Origin: Anaerolineae bacterium
Lineage (GTDB): Bacteria > Chloroflexota > Anaerolineae > 4572-78 > J111
Length of the DNA: 64,000 nucleotides
Assembly (NCBI GenBank): GCA_023382535.1
Contig: JAHDWA010000055.1
Location: forward strand, 1-64,000
Direction: 5' to 3'
The notes beneath the pieces were generated by a model. The model was not told the DNA's origin and did not search any database. It saw only the letters and a list, made by a program, of their open reading frames with translations. The position numbers were made by a program, and so were the translations under genes. Shown here piece after piece: positions 26,044-34,929 of this stretch (the first letter of the stretch is position 1; every line of letters starts with the position of its first letter).

Positions 26044-26110
26044 AATTGCCAATCGTCAATTATCAATTATACATTGACGGTTGGCAATTGACTGTTAACC
26101 ATTGGCAATT
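26044..26110. repeat. CAATTGCCAA-type word-repeat palindrome
   Basis: AATTGCCAA (26044-26052) is inverted as TTGGCAATT at 26081-26089 and again at 26102-26110. Between them are several TCAATTAT / ATTGAC words. Intergenic between the PhnC gene and the binding-protein gene. Confidence 0.65.
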
Positions 26111-26118
26111 TTCCCCAT

Positions 26119-26162
26119 TATAAAAATTGGGCAGGGGACGAAGCGCATCCCCCTGCCCAATT
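26119..26162 (-). terminator. Intrinsic (attenuating) terminator after the binding-lipoprotein gene
   Basis: On the minus strand AATTGGGCAGGGG (26162-26150) pairs perfectly over 13 bp with CCCCTGCCCAATT (26137-26125), followed by TTTTTAT. PhnC and PhnE lie beyond it on the same strand, so partial read-through is expected. Confidence 0.85.
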
Positions 26163-26220
26163 GCATGTTACCTTACAAACCCAGAAGCTGGGCCGGGTCT
26201 ACCTTTGACCAGCTTCATCA

Positions 26221-28458
26221 TTATTTAAAGATGTCTTCTTCGGTGTAACCCAAGGTACTGATCAGGCTGCGGACCGGATCATAGAACGAGTCTTCTACCG
26301 GCTCCATGCCTGTCCAACCGTAGAAATCTTCGTTACAGATAGACTGGGCGCACTCTTCGGAGCCGGCAAAGGCGACCATCGCATCAATGATCTGCTGCCG
26401 CAACTCTTCAGGAAATTCGGGTGAGAAGCTCATAGTGTCGTTAGGAATTTGCTGGCTGAGGCTCAGGATGCGCACTTTCTCAAAGACATCCGGCGCTGTT
26501 TCAGCCGCAGCGCAGCGGGCATCAAGAACCACAATATCACCGGCCGTGCAATCTCCTTCGGCATCGCGAGTTACGGCCGCCGGATCAAAGGGTTCCGGAT
26601 CGTCGCCATACTCCCACCTCGGATCCATTAACGGCGGGCTGAAGAAGGAGGTCGCAAAGTCAACATCGCCGTTGTAAACAGCCAACACCGCCTGGGGATG
26701 GCCGCCCGCCTCGACAATCTCGCCGGGTTCAACGCCGGCTTCGGTCAGCATGACCGAGGGGTAGAGGTAGCCGGAGGTCGAACCCAGGTCCGGGACGGCC
26801 CACTTTTTGCCGGCCAGGTCCTCAATTGTCTTGATATCGCTGTCGCGCTGGACGAGGAACTGGGTAGTGTACCAGCTCAGGCCACGGCGCACAGCCGCCG
26901 CGCCGACTTCGACGCCACAGTTGTTATTCGCCAGCACGTAGCCCAGGGCCGGGATAAAGCCGATGGTGTTCTCGGGCGAAGCGCACATCGCTTCAACCGT
27001 CGCCGCGTAGCTGGTCGGCACATCCACTTTGAAGCTCAGGCCGGTGGCTTTGTTCAGGGCTTCGGCCATCACTTCACCGCCGGTCACGATCACCCCGGCA
27101 TCCACCGAGGGCACAAAGAGTACATTGATCGGATTTTCAGCGCTGCCCAGCTCGCCGGCAGCCGGAGCCGCCATGGCTTCACCTTCGGCTTCGGCGGTCG
27201 CTTCTGCCGTGCCTTCCGCTGCCGGTGCGGCTTCCACCGGCCAGCCGGTGCTGATGCTGCCGTCAATGATGCCCGCTTCAATCTCGGCCAGGGCGTCTTT
27301 CACTTCCTGGGGCACGTCGTCATCATAGTCGTAGAACGGGGCCAAGCCGACGCCGCCGTTCTCCAGGGTGCTGACAAAATTCGTTCCCCCTTCAAACGTG
27401 CCATCATTCATGCGCTTGACGGCTTCGTAAACGGCCACGTCAATCTTCTTGAGAACGCTGGTCAGGTAGACCTCTTTAGCATCGGGGTTGGTTTGGGTCA
27501 GGTCCGCATCCACCCCAATCACCTTGAAGCCGCGGTCCAGCGCCGCTGTCGCCGAACCAAGGCCAACCGGGCCGGCCACCGGGAAGATGATGTCACAGCC
27601 TTCGTCAAAGAAGTTCTCGGCAAAGCTCCGCCCATCATCCAGGCTGTCAAAGTTGCCGGTAAATGAGCCGTCCCCGCCGCCTTCTGCCGCCGGATCGGTC
27701 TTCCAACCAAGAACCTGTACGTCCGCGCCATTTTGCTCGTTGTAATACATCACGCCGTGCTCAAAGGCAACCATAAAAGCGACCACCGGCGGGATTTTAA
27801 TACCGCCGTAAGTACAGACAGTTCCGGTCTCGCTCATGGCAGCGGCCAGGTAACCGGCCATAAAAGATGGTTCCTCTACGGCAAAGAGCAGGCCCATATC
27901 CCCTGAGGTCTGGCTCGGAAAGTCTACGATCGCAAACGGCACGTCCGGGTTCGCTTCCGAGGCCACCTTGGTCGCATCGGCCAACAAAAAGCCAACGGTG
28001 ATGATCCCGTCGTAATCCTGGCCTAAAAATTCACCAATGTTCTTCTCGTAATCGGTCTGCTGCTGGCTTTCCAGGAATCGAGCTTCAAAGCCAAAGTCCT
28101 GCGCTGCTTTTTGCAGGCCGTTCCAGGCGAGTTGGTTGAAGCCCCTGTCATCTATCCCGCCGACGTCGGTGACCTGGCCAAATTTCTTGGCTCCACCTTC
28201 AGCCGGAGCGGCAGCTTCTTCGGTTGCCATAGCCGCCTCTTCCGTCGCCGCCGGAGCTTCGGTGGCCGGAGCGGCAGCTTCTTCGGTTGCTGCCGGAGCT
28301 TCGGTGGCCGGGGCGGCGGCTTCTTCCGTTACCGCCGGAGCGGCCGCTTCGGTTGCGGGAGCAGCCGGCGGAGGCGTTGGCGTGGCTGCACCGCCACAAG
28401 CGGCTACCAAAATGAGCACTACTAAAAGAGTCGCTAACAAAAAGAAACGTTTAGTCAT
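26221..28458 (-). CDS. Fused BMP-family (PnrA-like) and PhnD-family substrate-binding lipoprotein
   Basis: 745 aa. Signal peptide with lipobox LVAACGG (Cys near residue 21), so anchored outside the membrane. Residues about 25-90 are a low-complexity linker of repeating EAAAPATEAPAAT. Residues about 92-415 are a BMP/PnrA nucleoside-binding domain (VTDVGGIDDRGFNQLAWNGL, DYDGIITVGFLLADAT, VIGVDADLTQTNPDAKEVYLTSVLKK). After a second Ala/Glu-rich linker, residues about 440-745 are a PhnD phosphonate-binding domain (INVLFVPSVDAG, AATVEAMCASPENTIGFIPA, LGSTSGYLYPSVML). The two parts belong to different ABC transporter classes, and both kinds of transporter are encoded just downstream. The fusion is supported by one uninterrupted frame with uniform base use. 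The ATG is preceded by GGAGGAG. Confidence 0.93.
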   Translation of the reverse strand: MTKRFFLLATLLVVLILVAACGGAATPTPPPAAPATEAAAPAVTEEAAAPATEAPAATEEAAAPATEAPAATEEAAMATEEAAAPAEGGAKKFGQVTDVGGIDDRGFNQLAWNGLQKAAQDFGFEARFLESQQQTDYEKNIGEFLGQDYDGIITVGFLLADATKVASEANPDVPFAIVDFPSQTSGDMGLLFAVEEPSFMAGYLAAAMSETGTVCTYGGIKIPPVVAFMVAFEHGVMYYNEQNGADVQVLGWKTDPAAEGGGDGSFTGNFDSLDDGRSFAENFFDEGCDIIFPVAGPVGLGSATAALDRGFKVIGVDADLTQTNPDAKEVYLTSVLKKIDVAVYEAVKRMNDGTFEGGTNFVSTLENGGVGLAPFYDYDDDVPQEVKDALAEIEAGIIDGSISTGWPVEAAPAAEGTAEATAEAEGEAMAAPAAGELGSAENPINVLFVPSVDAGVIVTGGEVMAEALNKATGLSFKVDVPTSYAATVEAMCASPENTIGFIPALGYVLANNNCGVEVGAAAVRRGLSWYTTQFLVQRDSDIKTIEDLAGKKWAVPDLGSTSGYLYPSVMLTEAGVEPGEIVEAGGHPQAVLAVYNGDVDFATSFFSPPLMDPRWEYGDDPEPFDPAAVTRDAEGDCTAGDIVVLDARCAAAETAPDVFEKVRILSLSQQIPNDTMSFSPEFPEELRQQIIDAMVAFAGSEECAQSICNEDFYGWTGMEPVEDSFYDPVRSLISTLGYTEEDIFK

Positions 28459-28663
28459 TTTGTTTCTCCTCCAGTGAGAATTTGGTAAAAAGTTAAGTCA
28501 AACTGAGTTGCTTTCAGTTGAGGGGGATATTTCTAAGGATGATCACCTCCTTTACTGACTCTCATAGGAAACCAGTCAATGGAGTTACAGGTTAGACCGT
28601 GGAGCAGCAGGTCATGCCTGGAGTATTGAAGAATGGTAAAGCCTACCAAAGTACTATTATTCT

Positions 28664-28692
28664 ATTATAATCTACCTATTCAAGTGAGGCAA
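28664..28692 (-). promoter_or_regulatory. Sigma70-like promoter of the binding-lipoprotein operon
   Basis: On the minus strand TTGCCT (28692-28687), a 17-bp spacer and a consensus TATAAT (28669-28664). It predicts a 5' leader of about 200 nt before the ATG at 28458. The leader contains the inverted pair AACTGA/TCAGTT near 28500 and no riboswitch I recognise. Confidence 0.65.
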
Positions 28693-28749
28693 ACAATACC
28701 GATTTCCATTTCTTTATTGTTGAACAGGAAGGTTTTCTCGGTCCAGAGA

Positions 28750-30750
28750 TTATAAATCACGAGGGTTATCGAGCGGTAAAATGACTTCAAAGGTGGTTGT
28801 TACCCCTGGCTGGCTGTAAGCGTTAATCTGGCCGTGATGGCGTTCAACAATGGCGTGGGCTGAATATAAGCCCAGCCCCAGGGCCTTACCGACCGGCTTG
28901 GTGGTAAAAAAAGGCCGGAACAGACGCTCAAAGTCTTTTTCGGCAATTCCGCAGCCGTTATCGGTGATGGCTACCTTGACTTCACGCGGCGAAACTGCCT
29001 GGATTGAAACGGAAACGACAGGCTGGTTGGTATAACCGACCACTGCATCACGGGCATTCAGGAGCAGATTCATCCAGACCAGCTTCAAGTGGCTGACACT
29101 GGCCGAAAGTTTAGGCTGCACCTCGTAATTCCTGACCAACTCGACCCGATCTTTTTTCAGAGAGCGAGCCACCAGGGCTAAAGCGCCCTCAATCGTTTCA
29201 ATCAAATCGGCCTCGATAAAAAAGTAGGTTTCCTGGTTGGAGAATTCCAGCAAATTTTCGATGATCTTTTGGATACGCAGCCCAGCCTTCAGGATATCGT
29301 TGGTCAGTTGGTAGGCTTCGCCGTTTGGTTCAGTCTCCAGCAGCAGGAGTTGGCTGTTGGCCATGGTGATGGTCAGCGGGTTATTGATTTGATGGGCCAC
29401 GCTGCCAGCCAGTTGCCCGACCGCCGCCAGGTTGGCCGAGCGAAACAGCGAGGCCTGCCAGCGCCGCCGCTCCGACACATCCTGCCCGAACACTACGACC
29501 TGCTCGATGTGGCCAATACGGTTGCGGATAGGATAAATCCGAAATTCTTGATCCTTGAGATACGGTTCGGTTTCATTTTCGGGCGAAATCCAGGTAGTTT
29601 CTCGGCCCGTTTCCAGCGACTCTTTGATCCGGTTCAACAATTCCGGCGCGGCCTGGGTCCAGGCCAGTGACAGGCAGCTTTTGCCGATCAATTCATTGGG
29701 GCGATAGCCCTGGCGTTCGGCCTCAACCTGGTTCAGGGCAATAATCGTCAGGTTCTGGTCTAAAATATAAAGGCCGTCCGCAATCCCGTCGAACAAAACC
29801 TGCAGGGTGTTCCGGCTGTGCAGAATTTTCTCCCGGCTCTGGGCCAGGTCAATGTAGGCCGAGGCTAGGTTTTCAAACAAGCGCGCGTTTTCGATGGCAA
29901 TCGCCACCTGGTCGCAAAAAATAGACAGCCAGCGCCGGTGGTTCGAACTAAAACCATTCGTCCCCCGGCTACCCAGGCCCAGCACGCCGATAAGTTTATC
30001 CCGTGAAACGAGGGGAACCAGTAACGCAGACCGGATCGGCGCCGATTCAATTTGCTGGCGGGAGATAATCTCCTGGGTTAAAGCAGCCTGCTCGGCCAGG
30101 GTAAACAACACCCTCCCGGCCGCATCCTTCTCGGTCTGCGCAGCGGCTTCGGTTGGGCAATCCAAAATCCGGTTTCGATCCAATTTGCCGCCGGAGTCGG
30201 TTAGATAAATTTTGGCCACCTCAGCCCGGGTCAGACGATGGGCTTTGACCAGGACAATTTTGAGGGCTTCGTCAAACTGCCAGGTCCGGCTGATTTCTTG
30301 CGTGGCCTGGTGGAGCAGCAACAGAACATTCTCAGCCGAGTCTTTTTGGCTGGCCTGATTTATCTCCGCCTTAAGCCCCTGGATTTCTAAAATTCGTTCG
30401 ATTTTGAGCGTTAGTTCGGCGGCCTCGATGGGGCAGAGCAGGTAATCGGCAGCCCCGGAATGGAGCTGCGCCACCGCCTGGCGGCGCTCCTGGGTCTTAG
30501 CCAGCAAAATAACTTCGGCCTGGGGCGCTACGGCTCTAATCTCGGCTAAAAGCGACTCGGGTTCAAAAACGCAGCGTAAGAAGGCTAAATCGGCAACCAG
30601 TAACCCGTAAGGGTGCTCGGACAGTTGCGCCAAAAGCCGGGTGGCATCGGCCAAACAGTCAACCCGCACCGCGTTAAGGCTTGTTTGAAGGGCCTGTTGC
30701 AGTTCCAGCGCCTGGGTGGAAGCGAGTAGAATAGAGTGGGATGGATTCAT
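28750..30750 (-). CDS. Hybrid sensor histidine kinase with receiver-like, GAF and PAS domains
   Basis: 666 aa, soluble. Residues 1-125 resemble a receiver domain but DYLLCP replaces the usual D-Y-L-x-K-P, so the conserved Lys is Cys and the domain may not be phosphorylated normally. A GAF domain (about 150-295), a PAS domain (about 315-430, IADGLYILDQNLTIIALNQ) and HisKA follow, with the phospho-accepting His in VAHQINNPLTI near 452. HATPase boxes are present: N (MNLLLNARDAV), G1 (DNGCGIAE), F (FFTTKP), G2 (GLGLYSAHAI). No response regulator is adjacent. It lies upstream of the binding-lipoprotein operon on the same strand but has a separate promoter between. Confidence 0.92.
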   Translation of the reverse strand: MNPSHSILLASTQALELQQALQTSLNAVRVDCLADATRLLAQLSEHPYGLLVADLAFLRCVFEPESLLAEIRAVAPQAEVILLAKTQERRQAVAQLHSGAADYLLCPIEAAELTLKIERILEIQGLKAEINQASQKDSAENVLLLLHQATQEISRTWQFDEALKIVLVKAHRLTRAEVAKIYLTDSGGKLDRNRILDCPTEAAAQTEKDAAGRVLFTLAEQAALTQEIISRQQIESAPIRSALLVPLVSRDKLIGVLGLGSRGTNGFSSNHRRWLSIFCDQVAIAIENARLFENLASAYIDLAQSREKILHSRNTLQVLFDGIADGLYILDQNLTIIALNQVEAERQGYRPNELIGKSCLSLAWTQAAPELLNRIKESLETGRETTWISPENETEPYLKDQEFRIYPIRNRIGHIEQVVVFGQDVSERRRWQASLFRSANLAAVGQLAGSVAHQINNPLTITMANSQLLLLETEPNGEAYQLTNDILKAGLRIQKIIENLLEFSNQETYFFIEADLIETIEGALALVARSLKKDRVELVRNYEVQPKLSASVSHLKLVWMNLLLNARDAVVGYTNQPVVSVSIQAVSPREVKVAITDNGCGIAEKDFERLFRPFFTTKPVGKALGLGLYSAHAIVERHHGQINAYSQPGVTTTFEVILPLDNPRDL

Positions 30751-30865
30751 GTTTTTTGCCTGTTTCGGTACAGCAGCAACGATACCTTTACTATACCATT
30801 AGGCAGGATTATTTTCAAAGCTACCCCATGATTTCAGGGGACATGGAATCGCTGAATTCACCCTC

Positions 30866-30940
30866 AGGCGACTGGCACTTTTCTCGTGGCAAGACGATTG
30901 AGAACAGCAAAGCTTAGGGCTAACCAAGTGCCAGTCACCT
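30866..30940. repeat. REP-like palindrome, copy A (diverged)
   Basis: AGGCGACTGGCACTT (30866-30880) and AAGTGCCAGTCACCT (30926-30940) form a 15-bp inverted pair with one mismatch and a 45-nt loop. The core is the GGTGACTGGCACTT variant of the element at 49203, 51176 and 59846. Confidence 0.6.
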
Positions 30941-31030
30941 TTAGCCTGAAGCAGTTACAATTTCCTGTCGCTAATTGCTTGTATATAAGGGTGGAGCAGG
31001 GTAAAATTCCCAAACAAGGAAGGGACTTCC

Positions 31031-32641
31031 ATGGACATTCTCGAATCCCAGCTCAACCCCAACAGCGAGCAGTTCCAACAAAACGCTGTCCATAACTGGC
31101 AACTGGCCGAAGAACTGCGGGCGCGGCTGGCAAAGGTGCGCCAGGGCGGGGGGGAGCACGCTCAACAGCGTCACGCCGAGCAGAACAAGCTCTTTGTGCG
31201 CGAGCGGATTGACCGGCTGCTCGACCCCGGCTCGCCCTTTCTGGAACTATCGCCCCTGGCCGCCTGGGAGATGTATCACGGCGATGCCCCGGCCGCGGGC
31301 ATCATTACCGGCATCGGGCCGGTAGCCGGGCGCGAGTGTATGATCGTGGCCAACGATGCGACCGTCAAGGGCGGCACGTACTATCCCCTGACCGTTAAAA
31401 AGCACCTCCGCGCCCAGCAGATTGCCCTGGAAAACTTATTACCCTGTCTCTACCTGGTCGACTCCGGCGGCGCGTTTCTGCCCCTGCAAGACGAAGTTTT
31501 TCCCGATGTAGACGATTTTGGCCGCATTTTCTACAACCAGGCGATGATGAGCGCGGCCGGTATTCCTCAAATTGCAGCGGTAATGGGATCTTGCACCGCG
31601 GGCGGCGCTTATGTGCCGGCCATGAGCGACGAGACGGTCATCGTCAAAGGCATCGGTACTATTTTTCTGGGCGGGCCGCCGCTGGTCAAAGCCGCCACCG
31701 GCGTCGAAGTGACGGCGGAGGAGTTGGGCGGAGCCGATGTCCACACCCGCATCTCCGGCGTGGCCGACCATTTTGCGGGAGACGACGCACACGCCCTGGA
31801 GATTGTCCGCAGCATTGTCGCCTCGCTCAATATCCGCAAGAAGGTTGATCTGGATATTCAAGCGCCGGAAGATCCTCTCTACGATCCCACCGAACTGTAC
31901 GGGGTCATCCCGGCCAGCTTCAAGGTAGCCTACGATGTGCGGGAAGTAATTACCCGCCTGGTGGATGGCAGCCGCTTCCGCGAATTCAAGGCCCGCTACG
32001 GTCCCACCCTGGTCTGCGGTTTTGCTCACCTTTACGGCTACCCCATCGGCATTGTGGCCAACAACGGCATCCTGTTCAGCGAGTCGGCCTTAAAGGGAAC
32101 TCATTTCATCGAGTTGTGCGCCGCCCGGCGTATCCCGCTTCTCTTCCTGCAAAACATCACCGGTTTCATGGTCGGCCAAGAGTACGAAGCGGGGGGTATT
32201 GCCAAAGATGGGGCCAAAATGGTCCACGCCGTGGCCAATGCCGCCGTGCCCAAGCTGACGGTTATCATCGGCGGCTCTTTTGGAGCGGGCAACTACGGCA
32301 TGTGCGGCCGGGCCTACAGCCCTCGTTTCTTGTGGATGTGGCCAAATGCCCGCATCAGTGTGATGGGCGGTGAGCAGGCGGCGAATGTCCTGCTGACCGT
32401 TAAGCAGGATCAACTGGCCCGGCGCGGTCACTCCTTGTTGTCAGACGAGGAGCAAGAAGCGTTCAAGCAGCCCATTCTCGACAAGTACGAGCGCGAAGGC
32501 AATCCCTACCATTCCACGGCCCGGCTGTGGGATGACGGGATTCTCGATCCCGCCGAGACCCGCCAGGTTCTCGCCCTGGCTTTGTCCACTTGTTTGAACG
32601 CGCCAATTGAGTCAACCCAATTTGGAGTATTCCGCATGTAA
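31031..32641 (+). CDS. Acyl-CoA carboxylase carboxyltransferase subunit (methylcrotonyl-CoA carboxylase beta-like)
   Basis: 536 aa, the usual length for the MCC/PCC-type carboxyltransferase beta chain. N-terminal half: [14 protein letters not shown] with [29 protein letters not shown]-terminal half: [39 protein letters not shown] and [14 protein letters not shown]. These are the CoA- and biotin-binding oxyanion segments. It moves CO2 from carboxybiotin to an acyl-CoA, most like 3-methylcrotonyl-CoA (leucine breakdown) or geranyl-CoA. AAGGAAGGG precedes the ATG. First gene of a four-gene operon with biotin carboxylase, a HAD hydrolase and a biotin carrier. Confidence 0.93.
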   Translation: MDILESQLNPNSEQFQQNAVHNWQLAEELRARLAKVRQGGGEHAQQRHAEQNKLFVRERIDRLLDPGSPFLELSPLAAWEMYHGDAPAAGIITGIGPVAGRECMIVANDATVKGGTYYPLTVKKHLRAQQIALENLLPCLYLVDSGGAFLPLQDEVFPDVDDFGRIFYNQAMMSAAGIPQIAAVMGSCTAGGAYVPAMSDETVIVKGIGTIFLGGPPLVKAATGVEVTAEELGGADVHTRISGVADHFAGDDAHALEIVRSIVASLNIRKKVDLDIQAPEDPLYDPTELYGVIPASFKVAYDVREVITRLVDGSRFREFKARYGPTLVCGFAHLYGYPIGIVANNGILFSESALKGTHFIELCAARRIPLLFLQNITGFMVGQEYEAGGIAKDGAKMVHAVANAAVPKLTVIIGGSFGAGNYGMCGRAYSPRFLWMWPNARISVMGGEQAANVLLTVKQDQLARRGHSLLSDEEQEAFKQPILDKYEREGNPYHSTARLWDDGILDPAETRQVLALALSTCLNAPIESTQFGVFRM

Positions 32642-32730
32642 GGGAGTAGGGAGTAAGGAGTAAGGAGTAAGGGGTACGGGGTAAGAATTTTTCTTTCCCC
32701 TACTTCCTGCTCCCTACTTCCTACTCCCCT
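32642..32730. repeat. GGAGTA(A/G) word-repeat palindrome
   Basis: A 5' arm of tandem GGAGTA words (32642-32674) faces a 3' arm of TACTTCC/TACTCCC words (32697-32730). It fills the gap between the carboxyltransferase and biotin carboxylase genes and could fold into a long imperfect hairpin in the operon mRNA. Confidence 0.75.
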
Positions 32731-32737
32731 GTTTTCG

Positions 32738-34246
32738 ATGTTCAACAAAGTTCTCGTTGCCAATCGGGGTGAAATTGCCATGCGGATTATGCGGGCCTGC
32801 CAGGAAATAGGCATTCGTACGGTTGCCGTTTACTCCGAAGCGGACGCAGCCGCGCTGCATACCCGGCTGGCCGGTGAGTCAGTCCTGCTGGGTCCTCCCC
32901 CTGCCAGCGACTCTTATTTGCGCGCTGACCGAATCATCGAAGCGGCCCGGCGGACAGGTTGTGAGGCGGTTCACCCTGGCTACGGTTTTCTGGCCGAAAA
33001 CGCCGACTTTGCCAGCGCAGTGGTCGAGGCGGGACTGGTCTTCATCGGGCCTGATGCCGCAGTCATCCGTCTCATGGGGTCGAAAACAGCGGCGCGGGAG
33101 GTGATGCAGGCGGCCGGCGTTCCGGTTGTGCCAGGTTATCACGGGGGAGAGAACAGCGGAGATGAGGGTTTTTTGACTGCTGCTGAGAAAATAGGCTTTC
33201 CACTCCTAGTCAAAGCTGTGGCCGGCGGCGGCGGTAAAGGCATGCGGCTGGTCCGGGCCGCCGCCGAGCTGCCGGATGCATTGCAATCGGCCCGCCGGGA
33301 GGCGCTGCACGCCTTTGGGGATGAGCGGATTTACCTGGAAAAATATTTGTCCAGCCCTCGCCACATCGAATTTCAGATTTTGGGCGACGCTCACGGGAAT
33401 GTGGTCCATCTTTTTGAACGGGAATGTTCGGTGCAGCGCCGGCATCAAAAAATTATCGAGGAAACACCCTCCCCACTACTGGCTGGGGATGAGTCACTGC
33501 GGCAGCGTATGGCCCAGGCCGCCATAGCCGCGGCCCGGGCGGTCAACTATGTTAATGCCGGCACCATCGAATTTCTGGTTGACGCCGAGCGCAACTTCTA
33601 CTTTTTGGAAATGAACACCCGCTTACAGGTTGAGCATCCGATCACCGAACTGGTCACCGGGCTTGATTTGGTCAAGTGGCAACTGCGGGTCGCCGCCGGG
33701 GAGACGCTACCCTTTCAGCAGGCTGATCTTTCTCAGCGCGGTCACGCGCTGGAGTGCCGGATCTATGCCGAAGATGCCGCCCATAACTTCTTACCGGCGA
33801 CAGGCCGCGTCCTGCACCTGGTCGAGCCGGTGGGGCCGGGAATTCGCGTTGACAGCGGTCTCGCCCCTGGCGACGAAGTAACGCCTTATTACGATCCGCT
33901 GCTGGCCAAGCTTATTGCCCTGGGCGAAAATCGTCGGGAGGCTATCGGCAAAATGATGGCGGCCTTGAGGCAGTATGTCATTTTGGGAGTTACAAGCAAT
34001 CTCTCTTTCTTGCGCGACCTGCTGGCTCACGACGCCTTTCAGCGGGGTGACCTTAACACCGATCTGGTTGAACAGCATTTTAACAACTGGCAGCCATATC
34101 GGGCCTCCTCGCCCGACCTGGCTTTGATCGCGGCGGCGCTGGCAGAGATACGAGAAGAACCGCGCGCAGGAGCGGCGGCGAATGATCCCTACAGCCCGTG
34201 GCAGCAGTTATCCAAGTTTCGAGTGGGGGAGGTTAATCAAAAATGA
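32738..34246 (+). CDS. Biotin carboxylase subunit of acyl-CoA carboxylase
   Basis: 502 aa, a stand-alone biotin carboxylase. N-terminal domain: FNKVLVANRGEIAMRIMRA. ATP-grasp: KAVAGGGGKGMRLV glycine loop, EKYLSSPRHIEFQILGD and ERECSVQRRHQKIIEE. Catalytic segment: EMNTRLQVEHPITELVTG. C-terminal domain: ALECRIYAEDAAHNFLPATG. It carboxylates biotin carried by the protein at 34926 using ATP and bicarbonate. Its stop overlaps the next start (ATGA). Confidence 0.95.
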   Translation: MFNKVLVANRGEIAMRIMRACQEIGIRTVAVYSEADAAALHTRLAGESVLLGPPPASDSYLRADRIIEAARRTGCEAVHPGYGFLAENADFASAVVEAGLVFIGPDAAVIRLMGSKTAAREVMQAAGVPVVPGYHGGENSGDEGFLTAAEKIGFPLLVKAVAGGGGKGMRLVRAAAELPDALQSARREALHAFGDERIYLEKYLSSPRHIEFQILGDAHGNVVHLFERECSVQRRHQKIIEETPSPLLAGDESLRQRMAQAAIAAARAVNYVNAGTIEFLVDAERNFYFLEMNTRLQVEHPITELVTGLDLVKWQLRVAAGETLPFQQADLSQRGHALECRIYAEDAAHNFLPATGRVLHLVEPVGPGIRVDSGLAPGDEVTPYYDPLLAKLIALGENRREAIGKMMAALRQYVILGVTSNLSFLRDLLAHDAFQRGDLNTDLVEQHFNNWQPYRASSPDLALIAAALAEIREEPRAGAAANDPYSPWQQLSKFRVGEVNQK

Positions 34247-34929
34247 CAGACACCAGGCCGGTGATTAAAGCGATGGTTTTTGATGCGTATGGTACGCTGT
34301 TTGATGTCCATTCGGTCATTGCCCTGTGCAATGAGTTGTTCCCGGAGCAGGGGCCGGCCTTGAGCCACCTCTGGCGCGCCAAGCAGTTGGAGTACACCTG
34401 GCTATTGAGCCTGATGGGCCGCTACGAGGATTTCTGGCACGTCACCGAGAAGGCGCTGCGCTTTGCCTGCCGGGCGCTTAATCTGCCTTACAATGAAGCC
34501 CAACAGGCGCAGTTGCTGGAAGCCTACCTTCACCTGGAACCTTACCCCGAAGTTCACCAGGCTTTAACCGCGTTGGCCGGTTATCCCCTGGCGATTTTAT
34601 CCAATGGTTCGCCCGCAATGCTGGAACCGCTGGTATTCAATGCCGGGTTGCAGGGAACTTTCGCCCACGTTATCAGCGTGGATGAGCTAAAAATTTACAA
34701 GCCCAGTCCCCCGGTTTACCAACTGGCGATTGACAAACTGGGCCTGGAGGCGCAAACCATTGGCTTTGTCTCGTCCAATTCTTTTGACATCATCGGGGCG
34801 ACAGCCTTTGGCTTTCACACCTTTTGGGTCAACCGGGCGGCCAACCCCCTGGATGAACTGGGCGTCGTCCCAACGATGACCATTAACAAGTTGACCGATT
34901 TAGTGGAGATTTTGAACCACTTGAAATGA
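34243..34929 (+). CDS. Haloacid dehalogenase type II-like HAD hydrolase
   Basis: 228 aa. HAD motif I is MVFDAYGTLFDVHS, motif II is AILSNGSPAML, the Lys-bearing motif III is LKIYKPSPPVYQLA and motif IV is FVSSNSFDIIGATAFGF, which is the type II dehalogenase pattern (SSNxxD). It lies between the biotin carboxylase and biotin carrier genes with 4-bp ATGA overlaps on both sides, so it is tightly co-translated with them. It could remove halogen or phosphate from a by-product; why it sits here is unknown. Confidence 0.9.
   Translation: MTDTRPVIKAMVFDAYGTLFDVHSVIALCNELFPEQGPALSHLWRAKQLEYTWLLSLMGRYEDFWHVTEKALRFACRALNLPYNEAQQAQLLEAYLHLEPYPEVHQALTALAGYPLAILSNGSPAMLEPLVFNAGLQGTFAHVISVDELKIYKPSPPVYQLAIDKLGLEAQTIGFVSSNSFDIIGATAFGFHTFWVNRAANPLDELGVVPTMTINKLTDLVEILNHLK

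Noticed and set aside
25266..26066. PhnC starting at 26066
   Set aside because: The first 16 codons translate an intergenic CAATTGAC-type palindrome; GAGGAG and family homology point to TTG 26018.
26698..27666. Plus-strand frame (322 codons) opposite the binding lipoprotein
   Set aside because: Antisense of a gene with strong BMP and PhnD motifs.
28081..28400. Alternating GCC/TTC-rich stretch as a possible tandem DNA repeat or CRISPR
   Set aside because: It encodes the Ala/Glu/Pro/Thr linker of the binding lipoprotein; the repeats are irregular and codon-phased.
28459..28749. Possible purine or other riboswitch in the leader of the binding-lipoprotein operon
   Set aside because: No conserved purine-aptamer loops or other core I recognise; only a short AACTGA/TCAGTT inverted pair.
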